In this document: positions 10,450 to 21,056 of the stretch, piece by piece
How positions within the stretch are numbered: position 1 is the first letter of the stretch
How the letters are laid out: the number at the start of each line of letters is the position of its first letter
Assembly (NCBI GenBank): GCA_027924585.1
Contig: BSBM01000386.1
Coordinates: 1,288,001-1,352,000, forward strand
Length of the DNA: 64,000 nt
Origin: Larix kaempferi
Taxonomy: Eukaryota > Streptophyta > Pinopsida > Pinales > Pinaceae
Direction of reading: 5' to 3'
The notes under the pieces: generated by a model
The model's input: only the letters and a program-made list of their open reading frames with translations
What the model was told of the DNA's origin: nothing
The model's database searches: none
Translations under genes and position numbers: made by a program

Positions 10450-11389
10450 TGTATTGGAGAAAACTCACTATGGCTTGGGAATACCACAACAGACAGATGA
10501 CTACCGGAAATCTACTCAATTCTAAAAACAATGCTATTATAAATGACAATGTTAAAACAATGGAGAAATGTAACCAACCTCGATCCAACGTTTGATGTAG
10601 ATCCCCGTTGGAGCTTTCAATCCACGCACATCCAAGCACTTGTAATCTGCAAATTAGTCTCGACAACCAATATCTAACAAGTACATGTGATATATAAATA
10701 ACATTAACATTATCAATAACAATGGTCCATAATATCATAAGAAAATGCAACCCAATGTATAATAAATGACATTCACATTATGAATGGACGAGAATATGAG
10801 TATTTCTATTAATGAACAAGAAGAAGTACAAAGTGATACGACCTCTTGCCGGCAACCAATCTGAACCAAGATCTAGATCAATCCACTTATGCCTCCACCA
10901 CTTCAATCCTCCACGAATGGAAAACTCAAACTAGCAAGGAGTTTGGAAGGTGAACATAACTGGTTCACAACTACAAGGATCAATGAGTGCAGACTCAAGA
11001 TAGGGCAAAAATCCACTAGAGTGCCTTTACTATTCTCTTCGTCCTCCCGTCCATAAGCCATATGTACTCAATATATAGTCCTCTCAAAGGTAGGTGAAAG
11101 GACTCATCGAGACGTTACTTGGGAAGATGGAGAGCCAAAGGTCACCCAATGACTGCTTTTTGGGAGTAAAAAGTAATAAAATAGTGGTTTTTACCATTTT
11201 ACTTGATAATTGCGGGCTATAGGGATGCAACTTGCGGGTACGCATGCTATAGTGATGCAACATGCGAGTAGGAACAAAAATAGGATAGACTGGTATCACT
11301 GAAGGATGAAAATGGATCCGAGTCACTAAAATGGATCCTACAGGCCAAAGAATGCTGATGCTCACAGGGTGGAAGATTTCTGTGTAATA
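10450..11389 (-). repeat. Element A left (3') LTR
   Basis: 940 bases, from TGTATTGGAG to gtgtaata, where the right LTR ends gtgtaaca (one terminal substitution). Near its internal end (11208-11270) it holds tandem GCGGGCTATAGGGATGCAAC-type units that recur elsewhere in the element. Confidence 0.95.
11208..11270. repeat. Family-A GC-rich motif cluster in the LTR
   Basis: Two imperfect units built on GCGGGCTATAGGGATGCAAC and GCGGGTACGCATGCTATAG, then GCGAGTAGG. The cores CGGGCTATA and GCGGGTAC reappear in the first intron of the antisense gene (13575-13700) and in the leader (23815-23870). Confidence 0.7.
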
Positions 11390-11404
11390 GATGCCCCCTA
11401 ATGT
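11390..11404 (-). other. Polypurine tract of element A
   Basis: Minus-strand ACATTAGGGGGCATC lies directly inside the 3' LTR. Element B has the same sequence at its corresponding position (25734-25748). Confidence 0.85.
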
Positions 11405-13342
11405 GTGAGGTTAGAGACTGAAATGTGTTACGATGGCCGGAATACATTATAAAAATAAGAAGTGGAGTGATGGAGACACAAGTGGAAAGAATGGTTCACT
11501 CGTCATAATACAGTAGTATCTCTGAATATATGTCAGTATAGTACAACAATCTGATACAATGGCCATGAACAGGCAGTACATAAGTAGATACATGTCATAA
11601 GTGATCATAGCCATGATCCCTCTATAGTAAGATATGGTCTTCTGCTGAAAAGAAGACAACTGGTGCAAACTGGAGGTACAAACTACTGAAATCTGAGAGG
11701 TGATATCTTAGATGTAGAGTCAAAGTCATATGTAGCATAGTGAATGCCACAATCTCCTAGGGTCTTCGACAGTGCAAGTCCCATCAAGTGAATAAATGAT
11801 TTGGGGTCAAACCTGATGAGACATCGTCTAATTACCGGTCATTGATGTATACCGTTAACAGACACGAGATGACCCACTGATAATGAAAATGGGCATCAAG
11901 GCACAGAGCACAATCATCAGAGTGTGAATAAATGGGTTGAAGTCGAACATTAGGATGAATCCATCGATCAGGGGACATTGATGTATTCCCAAAACTATCG
12001 ATGGCGAGAGAACCTGCCACTAATGACTGCAAGCCTCAAGGTACTCAACCGAACTCTAAGCCTCAAGTCCTAGAATAAATGAGTTGAAGTCGACGGAACG
12101 AGACTCGCTGGAAGGAGGGCATTAAGGCACCCCCCATCAACCAGTACGAGGTACTAGCAATGCTGAAATATTTGGAAGATCTCAAGTGAAACGGACTGAC
12201 TCAATAAGGATGGCCGACATGCAATAGTCAAGATATTTGAGGAGTGGCCGACACTGGTTTCAGGACTTCCTTTGAACAAGAGCATGAGTAGATGGATAGA
12301 CTCAGGCAGCATAGACTTGACACAAACTGTGCAATGCAGGAGGCATTACAAAGGGCTCCATAATGACTGGAAGCTTAACCAATCGATGGAGAAAACTTAG
12401 AAACAAGTACAGCTCCTAAGGTCCAATTATAGTCCTGACTCATAATGTATGGAGTGGAATGAATGCTCTGTTCAAAGGCGACACAATAGCTGCCAACAAG
12501 AAATAATGACAATAATCCCATCCGGCTTTTTGGAATATTTGATTTTTTTGTTGTCTTTTTCATATTTGGGAAAAGATTGAAAAAGAATAAAATTGCTTAT
12601 AGTACAATAAGTGAGGGAATGAGTGTCAAATAGCTAGCAGACTAGTCCCAAGCAGTGGAACATACTTATTCTCAATGGAAGGAAGTGCGTGCAGGATGTG
12701 GACACTCGGGGGTGTGTTCCCTCAGGGTTAGAGGGTCATCAAATTGTGAAGGGAAAATATATAAGCTTTGCAGGGCTCGATAGGGAAAGTGCTCAGGCAC
12801 CAGGTTAACAATTGAGTAAACGTGAGCTGGAACAAGGCTCAAGCGGCATGCATGATGATGCAATGCAATTACAACATGATATAACTAAGGGGAGTCCTTA
12901 AGGGAGATGGCCAGCATAAGACAAAGTAGATTATGAGTCTTTATCGCAACGTCATGGCGTGACTACAAAGGACTCCCAATCCCGAGGACAAACAATGGCA
13001 TGGGCACCAAAATGCATAACGAGGTTCTAACTAGGGTACCCATGTTCGGGAAAGTCCTACCGCCACATGACAACACTTCTATAACAGTGTGAAGGTTCCG
13101 TGTCAATCATGAAGCGGGGTCGCACCTAGGGTTTATGAAAATGGTCAACATGTCAAATTCATAATGCATGTGGAAATGGCATCTAACCTATATGTCAGGT
13201 GTGAAACACACCTGCCGTAGGTGTGAAATGGATTAGAACAACTCTCGCCGAGGAAATCTGTTGAAAAAACACTACTCCATGACACGTCATTAGTTCATAA
13301 CGACCCAAAATGGCAAAAACTATAGAAGAGTGGGTCCAGAAA
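11405..13342. other. Element A 3' noncoding region
   Basis: About 1.9 kb without a credible coding frame. Parts align with the equivalent region of element B, for example ccggtcattgatgtatacc near 11835 and near 26197, so it is ancestral element sequence rather than a later insertion. Confidence 0.7.
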
Positions 13343-13486
13343 GTTATAAATAGTAATAAAATTTAATAATTTTCAATTCATTTGCACTATTCACCATTTT
13401 GGAGTTGAGTGGTAAGTTTGCACCTGAAACTTCAAGCACCGATCGTGGGAGCTACGAGAAACCGTTCAGCAAACTGTCTGGAGCAG
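13343..13486 (+). promoter_or_regulatory. Candidate promoter and noncoding exon 1 of the antisense PMD gene (element A)
   Basis: A TATA-like stretch (gttataaatagtaat, about 13346) precedes a roughly 100-base segment ending gagcag at the donor gttagt (13487). Element B has a TATA box, exon and donor at equivalent positions. Expression is not shown by the sequence. Confidence 0.5.
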
Positions 13487-13751
13487 GTTAGTGGTCAATA
13501 CCATACCTTTCATTTAAGTGTTTTTATTTCAATTTTGGTTGGTGGGATATTTTGTTTGGCCAATCCCTAAATGGCTTCGACGCTACCCACGGGCTATAAG
13601 TATGTGGGTCGCATGTAGGGCATCAAACACGCAGTCAAAAAACTGACTGCCCATGTCTACCCACACCTGTCTACAATATAGCCCACGGGTACAGCCATGA
13701 AGAAGTTTTTAAGCATGAAACTGACTAAAAATCTCTTTCTTTGCACTCCAG
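13487..13751 (+). other. Predicted 5'-UTR intron of the antisense PMD gene (A), with inverted repeats
   Basis: GT donor after gagcag and acceptor tgcactccag one base before the ATG. Its 265 bases compare with 262 in element B. Inside it, acccacgggctata (about 13575) and tatagcccacgggt (about 13680) form an inverted repeat whose core is also in the LTR of this element. Confidence 0.6.
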
Positions 13752-13752
13752 G

Positions 13753-14939
13753 ATGGTTTTAGAGTGGAGGGAACAAGAGCATGACAAGGTAGATGAGGTC
13801 GTGTGCAACAATTTGCAAGCACAACAAGCATTGCAAGCATGTGGCTTATATAAATACTGGAGTCTCGGGGGCTTAAGGGCCCAAAACCCACTACTCCGTC
13901 ATTTGATCAACTACTGGGATGTGGATGCTCAACACTTCATCCTCAATGGGCAAACACTGACACTGGAAGTAGAGGATATCTATTTCATTACCGGTTTGTC
14001 CCGTAGAGGGGAAGTGGCTAGTCTTCGGTCACAGACCGTGGGTGGTGGGATTACTGTGCAAGACTACATAGTACGGTATTGTCCTGCCAACACACGACCA
14101 GTGGGAAGTCAAGTGCCGGTAAATCTCATAGTGGACTTGAGCACAAAGATCATTGTGGCAAATCTGGTGCAGATCACAGGAACCAAAGCACTACATCAGG
14201 CATCCAGACCGGTGATGTTCTATGCATCACAATGCTTGTAGCCTACTATATTCGACTGGTGTACTACTCTGCTAGTGTCTATGAAGACACAACTGACGGA
14301 ATGCAAAGAGGGGAAAGCCAAAAACTTTGGGTATGGTAGCATCCTCTGCAGTTTCTTCTTTTAGAGGGTTCCGGGACTTAGCCCGAGAGTGGATGTCTCT
14401 CCTCACAGTCTCCGAGATCCAGCCTTGACTCGGTGGGTTGAGATACTGACATGACAAGGTGGTGGCCATCTGGCGTCACCATATACTGAGGAGTTCTTCC
14501 GCTGGTGGAACCGGTAGGTGATTGCTATCAAGAACTACCCCTATGCGGGGATAGAATTCAGATAGGATCGTGACATGCCGCTCCCACCAGGTGCAGCTTT
14601 TGGAGACATTGGTGAGTACTCTTTTGGTTTTGTGTTTTTTAAATTTTATGGATTTTTTGATTATAGTTAAAATGCAAAAAATATTTTTGGTGGTAATGTC
14701 ATGTTCTAATGGGTGACTATTTGCTCGCAGACAAAGGCCCAATGAGACCCGAGGGCTTCCCGAGACATGGTCATTGGGGTAGGGATGAGGTGGCAGCAGA
14801 TGCTGCAGCAGGGCACACACTACAGAGGTTGCGGTGCAACATATCATGGATGGTTTCCCGAGTACCACTGATAGAGGTAGCCCGACTACCCGAGGCTATG
14901 CAGCGCCAAGTAGTGGGTGTTCCTGGTGAGTGGGTGTGA
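13753..14939 (+). pseudogene. Antisense plant-mobile-domain (PMD) gene, broken copy
   Basis: Plus-strand gene inside the minus-strand element. It starts MVLEWREQEHDKVDE and reads through NYWDVDAQHFILNGQTLTLE and VEDIYFITGLSRRGEV, the signature I recognise as a plant mobile domain (the Pfam PMD family, related to MAIN/MAIL1 proteins). A stop at 14239 and further stops near 14362, 14451, 14514 and 14563 break it. The frame continues to GDI, then a GT-AG intron (14612-14730, phase 1), then DKGPMRPEG and a stop at 14939. The intact relative in element B (28386-29623) has the same start, motif and intron position. Role unknown. Confidence 0.8.
14612..14730 (+). other. Predicted coding intron of the PMD pseudogene (A)
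   Basis: gtgagtact donor and ttgctcgcag acceptor, 119 bases. It falls between ...GDI and DKGPMRPEG in phase 1, the same place and phase as the 101-base intron in element B. Confidence 0.75.
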
Positions 14940-15239
14940 CTATTGCAGCGGATGGCCAACGCAGTACAGTACTACTATGAGACACATCCCATCGAGTTGG
15001 CAGCTAGAACTCCTCAGATGGAGTAGATATCCCAGGGTCTCATCACTTTTTGTATCGATATATATATTTTTGAGGGCTACGGGCTCCAGTCTTGTATGAC
15101 ACTACCATTTTTTGGACATATTTGTATATATATACAACTTTGGTTCTCAGTTCTACTATATGTGGGTATGGTACAAACGTATGAATGTCTTTGTATTTAT
15201 GTGCTTCATGATGAATGTGACAAATGCCAATCTAATACA

Positions 15240-15640
15240 TAGTTAGCGTATGCATCAGATATATAATTATGACTTCTCGAAATGTGAATATATGTAATGG
15301 AAACAAAATGTGTCTCCAAGAGTCGTACCTTAAGGAATATCTGTAGTAATGTAGGGTCTCGTACATGTTACTGCCCATTCAGTTGAGACACAACTAGTTG
15401 TGAATCCAGGAGGAATTCTAAAGACTGGATGTCATGTGAAATGGCATCCCGAAGTAGCTCAACAATGGCACTATACTCAGCCACATTGTTAGATGTAGGA
15501 CCGAGATAAGCACCTCCTAAGGACACAACTAGATGGTCAGGTAAAAAGATAAGCCAGGCAGCAGAAGCAAGCTGTTGCGTATGTCGGCTAGCACCATCCG
15601 CGAAACCTAAGAATGTAGGACATTCCGCTAATATCTGTCA
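15240..15640 (-). pseudogene. Second RNase H (RVT_3/aRNH type) downstream of integrase, element A
   Basis: Minus-strand reading gives FLGFADGASRHTQQL, NNVAEYSAIVELLRDA, LDSQLVVSQLNG, then a stop, then RDPTLLQIFLKVR and YISDAYAN. The D-E-D-D residues expected of an RNase H are readable. It is a separate unit that begins after the integrase stop, unlike the usual place of such an extra domain between RNase H and integrase. Element B has the same arrangement, so the position is ancestral to both. Confidence 0.75.
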
Positions 15641-15746
15641 ATCAAACAAAGGCTAATCAGCAGACCCGACAACCAAAAAGGAATCCTAGACTATGTACAG
15701 AAAAACTATACAATAGTGTACAAAAGTATCATCCCGAATGAAAGGT

Positions 15747-16920
15747 TCAAGCGTAATACCGCTTGAGGTAGAGCCCATTTCTAGGCTCCTTCAAGACAAC
15801 TCCCTCGTAATCTTCTAACTCATAAGCTCCTTTTTCAAGGACACGCCTCACAATGTAAGGACTGTGCCACATGGGATTGAACTTGCTTGCCCCTAGGGGT
15901 TCTTTAGCTTGGTCATACAAGAGTACCAAATCACCTTCAGCATATTGCCGGGGACAGACAAACCTATCATATTGAACCTTGACACGACGCTTGTTAACAT
16001 CAATGGCCATAGCGGCATCTCGACGGTGTTCGTCAAGTTGCTCGAGGTGTACTAAATGTTGCTCAATCTCCGTCGTATCAGGGAGGAGCTCTATGGCTAG
16101 CTTGAGCGAAGGGATCTCGCATTCAATCGGTAAAAGTGACTCCACACCGTGAACTAACTGGAACGGTGAGAACCCGGTGGTAGTCTTAATTGCGGTTCGA
16201 TAAGCCCACAAAGCAGGATATAACCTGATATGCCAATTGGTCTTGCTTTGTTGGATGGTACGTTGGAGAATGGTCTTCAAAGACTTATTGACTGATTCAA
16301 CCTGACCATTCACTTGAGGATAGTAGGACGACGAGTGTTCTTGACGAAACCCAAGCTTGAGAGACAAATCCTCCATCATCTTATTTTGAAAGTGATTGCC
16401 ATGGTCAGTGACAATATCTTTCGGGATATCGAATCGAGTGATAATCTAGTTGAACACGAAATGGGCTGCAGTAGCACCATTGGCTTTAACGGTAGGCATG
16501 GCCTCAACCCATTTGGAAAAATAATCCATGGCCATGATAATATGATGATGCCCCCCAGCCGAAGCTGGTTTGCAATCCATGAAATCTACCCCCCACTTAG
16601 TGAAGAGACCGACGGTGACGACCGGATGGAGGGGCGCTGGATGCGAGTGTATGTTCTGAGAAAACACTTGGCAAGGGTGACATATCTTCACAGCGTTAAT
16701 ACAATATTTAAAGATAGTAGGCCAAAAATAACGCGCTCGCATAATACGTTGGGCTGTAGCAAGCCCGGATAAGTGACCACCACACGCCCTTGCATGGAAA
16801 TCATTAAGTACCCATTCTACTTCTTTGCGAGTCAAGCAATGACGGAGAATGGAATCCTTTCCTCGATGATACAAAGTGTCACCGATGATAGTATAATATT
16901 TAGCATGATGTCTCACACGC
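15747..16920 (-). pseudogene. Integrase of element A
   Basis: Inserts element DNA into the genome. The N-terminal zinc module is readable (HARACGGHLSG ... CHPCQ), as are the catalytic aspartates in WGVDFMDC and in VTDHGNHF and the glutamate in NGQVESVNKSLK. The C-terminal region runs through DLVLLYDQAKEPLG and WHSPYIVRRVLEKGAYEL to LYLKRYYA and a stop. One in-frame stop (near 16446) separates the two open pieces (16446-16916 and 15747-16379). The last residues matter because element B keeps a near-identical remnant. Confidence 0.9.
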
Positions 16921-16922
16921 TA

Positions 16923-17520
16923 TCACTCGTCTCGTGAATAATGCGGAGGAAACTTCAAAGTTTGGAGATATCTAATGACATCCCCATACCAAGGGTCCTC
17001 GGTTGAGATAAGAAATAAGTGTTCATCCACAAAGGAATCTTCATGAATGACATCCTCATCAAGCCGTGCAAGGTCCAACATAAGCTCAGCGAACACCAAT
17101 GATTTCACCGATTTTGCAGAAGCAAAGTTGAGATCAAATTCCTGAAGGATCACAATCCATTTATCATAATTACCCTTGATAAGGCGTCATGAAAGCACGA
17201 ATTGAAACGGATTGATATGAGCTAAAACAGTGGTTGTTCGAAGCAAAATGTAATGCCATAACCGCTGGACTGCGTGAACAGTCGCGAGTGCCAACTTTTC
17301 TACGTGGGTGTACCTTAGTTCAGTGTCTACTAAATTTTGACAAAGATAATAGATAACATGCTCGACGAGTGCATCATCTACCTGAACCAAGACCATGCCA
17401 ATAGTCTCTTGAGACGTAGCCACATAAAGAATGAAATCTCGTGTAAAGTCCGATGGACTAAGCACGGGGGCCGATACCAAAGCTTTCTTAAGGGTGTCGA
17501 AAGACTGTTGGGCTCCCTCA
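16923..17520 (-). pseudogene. RNase H (gypsy type) and connection region, element A
   Basis: The frame at 17187-17480 reads SPSDFTRDFILYVATSQE, IGMVLVQ, VIYYLCQNLVDTELRYTHVE and KLALATVHAVQRLWHY, the standard gypsy RNase H following the RT. The frame at 16923-17153 (QEFDLNFASAKSVKSL ...) is the linker before the integrase. They are separated by a frameshift. Confidence 0.8.
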
Positions 17521-17522
17521 TC

Positions 17523-18394
17523 CTAGATAAAAGGTGTGTATTTCTTCAATAGGCATTCGAAACCTTTAGTAATACTGGCATAGTTAACTATAAACCGACG
17601 CAGAAAAGTACCTCTCCCTTGGAGGCTCTGAAATTGAAACAGATTACGCGGAGGAGGCAACTGAAGTATTGCCTCAACTTTGAGAGGATTGACTCTAATA
17701 CCCTCCATCGAAACTATGAATCCTAGAAGGCGACCGGTCCTAACAGCGAATATGCATTTGTTTGGATTCAATCAAATTTTGTAGTGGATACATCGTTCGA
17801 GAATCATACGGAGGTGCTTGGGGGGTCCACTCTCTTGCAAGAATGGCCAGCAAGATCATCCAAGAAGACTTCCATAATCTTCTTAAGATCGTGAAAGGCA
17901 TAGGTCATGGCTCGCTGAAACGTGGCTCCAACATTCTTGAGGCCGAAGGGCATTTTCCGGTACGCAAAAGTTACCCATGGACAAATAAATGCTGTTTTAT
18001 GTTGGTCTGCGGGTTTGATTTGAATCTGATTATAACTTGAGAATCCGTCCATGAATGAAAAAATCTCACTTCCCGCACAAGCATCCAATATTTGATCAAT
18101 GAATGGCATGGGGAAGTTGTCTTTCAGACATGCACAGTTCAAATCTATGAAATCAGTGCATACACAGATCGTTCCCTGCTTCTTATCCACAAGAATGGGG
18201 TTTGAAACCCATTCGGTAAGGGGAACGGGGTAGATGAAACTAAATTTGAGAAGTTTCTCCACCTCTGCCTTAATAGCAGCTGCCTTCCTAGGGTTCACAA
18301 CATGTAAGCATTGTCGAACTAGTTTAGCATCAGGATACGTTTTAATCTCGTGTTCAACAATGCGGGGGTCTATACCTGGCATCTCCTCATATGA
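17523..18394 (-). pseudogene. Reverse transcriptase of element A
   Basis: Starts after PGIDPRIVEHEIKTYPDAK and shows VEKLLKFSFIYPV, WVSNPILVDKKQGTICVCTD, FSFMDGFSSYNQIQI and MPFGLKNVGATFQRAM. The catalytic box reads VFLDDLAGHS, so it is FLDD where YVDD is usual. A frameshift follows directly, and the thumb continues in 17523-17771 (FAVRTGRLLGFIVS; EAILQLPPPRN). Not functional. Confidence 0.9.
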
Positions 18395-19212
18395 CTAGGC
18401 GAAAGCTTCCTGGAGTTCAGTAAACAAATCAGTGTAAATAGCAATCTCCCCAAGAGTGCAATCGTCACAGACGTAAACATTCTCAATCTTTCCGGGAGTG
18501 CCGAAGATGTTGATCGAAGTGGTTGGGGAAATATTGGCCATATTCCCCTCCAAGAAAACATCATGCGACTGCAAAAGAGCCATAGGGTGACCAACCATCT
18601 CAGCTAGAGTCATCCTAAAATCCTCCTGCTCAATGAGCTCAAGGTTGGGAAGGAAATAAGATCAATGGTGCATATCTTCCCAAGGCCTCTCACTACCACA
18701 CATGGCTTCGAGGATAGCTTCATCTGATGGTAAAGTATCATCGAGGCAATCATGAGAGCAAGATGAGTTGGCTGCCCAAACTGGCAGCGTATGGGATCTT
18801 ATTCAACTGTCTGGGGAGAAGAGAGATCCGGATCTGCAGTGGTTTGTTGGATGTGATTGTAAGTGAGCTCTGCTACAGATAAAGGCATACACATCCCGAT
18901 GTGTGCAATGTCTCCAGACATAGAATTTGTGGATGGAAAAATTCATGGATCACCACAATAGGAAGTCCAGAATGGAATACTCTTCGAAGGAGGAGGCGCA
19001 TTGTCGAAAATGGTTCCAATAAAATTCACAGGTGTAGAATGGTTAAAAGTTCCCATCAACGAGGGGTACATTCCAACACCTATGTTCCCAGTTTCCGACT
19101 GAGAATCAGAAACTTGCGGGACTACTGATCCCGTGGATGCTAGGGAAGGAGTGCCAACATAATCCAGCTGATCGATCGTCACAATCTTGCCTTCATGGGG
19201 AAAGCAAATAAC
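18395..19212 (-). pseudogene. Protease-to-RT linker, element A
   Basis: Open stretches at 18943-19182 (IDQLDYVGTPSLASTGS; PSLMGTFNHSTPVNFIGTIF) and 18395-18613 (EIAIYTDLFTELQEAFA) align in order with the linker at the C-terminus of element B's gag-protease frame (VDQLSF; GTFDLPAPTLFVGT; PYANLFHEFHNTFA). Confidence 0.7.
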
Positions 19213-20286
19213 TCAAAATACAGTAGACACAAAAGCCTTCATAGCGTACATCCAGTTCTGACCCAGTAAAAGGTTGTAGTCGATGGGTGCATCAACCACT
19301 TCGACTTCAATATGCATGGACTTACCTCCCAAGGAGACAACAAGGGAAGGGATAATTCCATGCGGCGTAAAAGATATACCGTCAAATGCAATGAGTGTAG
19401 TTCTAGACACGAGTAAAGGAGGAGAGCCAAGAGATTTCCAACAAGTTAACGACATTACTGATGCGGAAGCACCTTCATCAACCATAGTACGTTTGACGAA
19501 GCTCTTAAGGAAAACCACTTGGATTTGAAAAGCCACGTGGTAAGGCAAGCGAGGTTGGACATCAGTAGTATCGAAATTGATAACAGTAGGACTTGCCCCA
19601 TACTGAACTCCTAAGGCACTCAAAAGGGCATGCTTCTGAGAAGGACAAGCTTTCAAAAATTCAAGAGCTGACATGGCACACGGAGTTTGGCCCAAATCTT
19701 TTACGATGGAGTAGTTCCAGGCGGCTCGAGCATTAGGATTATGCATGGAGCACTTGAGAACACCTTTCGGTATCCACGACATAATAGAAGGATTCTCGAT
19801 ATGCAAGGAATTATCAGGAGGAGGGGGAGGCTCATTCCCCAAATTCAGTTGTGGTGCACCATAATCACGTTGACGAGTAGCAACACAAACCTCCGACTGA
19901 ACCATATTCACACATCCATAACCACTGGTATTGGAAGAAGACGTTGTCATTTCATTAGTACCATAACCAGTGGTGGGAGCATGTGAAGCCATGTTTTGGT
20001 GATGAGGTAGGGGATCCTTCAACACAGCTGGGCTCTGTGCCAAATGCTTCGATGCTTCTTCAATACGAGGACATAAGTGAGTAAGATGATCCTCCCCACA
20101 AAGCTTGCAAGGAAATTTCACCTTACGCCTAGGTTTACGATCCTCGCCAGCATTACCACCTTCCCAAGGAGGGTTGGCATTCTCTTTACAAGGAGTATTA
20201 CGATTGCTATTGTTGTTACTTCCATTGTTTCCACCCCTACGATTAATTCTCCGCTTTTTCTTACCACCGGGTTGCTGGTCACCCAA
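19213..20286 (-). CDS. Nucleocapsid zinc knuckle and protease of element A
   Basis: 357-codon frame. It begins with a basic stretch (GGKKKRRINRRGG), then a zinc knuckle PCKLCGEDHLTHLC with spacing CX2CX3HX4C, one residue shorter than the standard CX2CX4HX4C. A linker follows, then the aspartic protease: TMVDEGASASVMSLTCWKS carries the active-site aspartate, with LIAFDGISFTPHGIIPS and YNLLLGQNWMYAM closing the fold. The active site is DEGA where DTGA or DSGA is the rule, and element B shares it. The frame is in phase with the gag piece upstream, separated by one stop (20299). Confidence 0.85.
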   Translation of the reverse strand: MGDQQPGGKKKRRINRRGGNNGSNNNSNRNTPCKENANPPWEGGNAGEDRKPRRKVKFPCKLCGEDHLTHLCPRIEEASKHLAQSPAVLKDPLPHHQNMASHAPTTGYGTNEMTTSSSNTSGYGCVNMVQSEVCVATRQRDYGAPQLNLGNEPPPPPDNSLHIENPSIMSWIPKGVLKCSMHNPNARAAWNYSIVKDLGQTPCAMSALEFLKACPSQKHALLSALGVQYGASPTVINFDTTDVQPRLPYHVAFQIQVVFLKSFVKRTMVDEGASASVMSLTCWKSLGSPPLLVSRTTLIAFDGISFTPHGIIPSLVVSLGGKSMHIEVEVVDAPIDYNLLLGQNWMYAMKAFVSTVF

Positions 20287-20298
20287 CGGTTTCGTTGA

Positions 20299-21056
20299 TT
20301 ACACATTGTGTACATCAGACGACGGAGTGGAAGTGGACAAGGTGTGAACCTGTCTGGGTGTAGATTGGTTTAGCGACAAATTTTGCATTTGATTAGCTAC
20401 CAAGTCTACAGGGTGAGTGCATGCGGACCCCACGATGCCATCGTCATGTGGTCCAGGAACTGACATGGGATCATGTCTTGTTCTCAGTGCGTCAGGAATA
20501 ATGTCATACAAAATGCCAGACTGAGAATAAAGAAGATCTAACTGCTGGACTTTCAAGATAGCTTGTTCCTCAGTCATAATGTCAGACATCGAAACATCCT
20601 TAGAAATATATGGAAGTAAAGACTTAAGGAACCATTCCAACAGGAACTCTGGAGGAATGTTGGTTTTCACTAATCTCTTCCGCCGACGCCACTCTTGAAT
20701 GTGGTCAGAAATACGTGTGGCCTTATTTTGACGGAAGGTGGACAACAACTCAGTACCAGTATCATAGCGAATCGGCAACTGGAAATGGTCTAAGAAAACC
20801 AAAGCAATCTCGTTGAATCCCCTATAGGTGTTTTCGGGAAACTCCACATACCACTTCGTGGCTTCCCCTGTGAGGGTGCATTGAAATAGTCGTAATCGAA
20901 TGGAATCATGATTCAAAGAGTTGGAGGAGCACCAAAGGTGAAACGTTGTGACATGATCTCCCGGGTCCTCACCACCTTTCCCCTCAAACTTTGGAATGTC
21001 CGAAGGGAGCTTGGTAGGGACCGGGGTCTAAGTAGGGACGTGACACACCGGATCAT
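20299..21056 (-). pseudogene. Gag capsid core of element A
   Basis: Retrotrans_gag domain: LPSDIPKFEGKGGEDPGDH, FHLWCSSNSL, LRLFQCTLTGEATKWYVEFP, LVFLDHFQLPIRYDTGTELL, STFRQNKATRISDHIQEWRR and PPEFLLEWFLKSLLPYIS. It aligns closely with element B. A stop near 21028 and a frameshift near 21070 separate it from the N-terminal part. Confidence 0.85.

Noticed and set aside
10450-10750. Protein of about 100 residues in the LTR of A (also 24132-24440)
   Set aside because: Appears only because the LTR is duplicated; no motif, not conserved as coding between the two copies.
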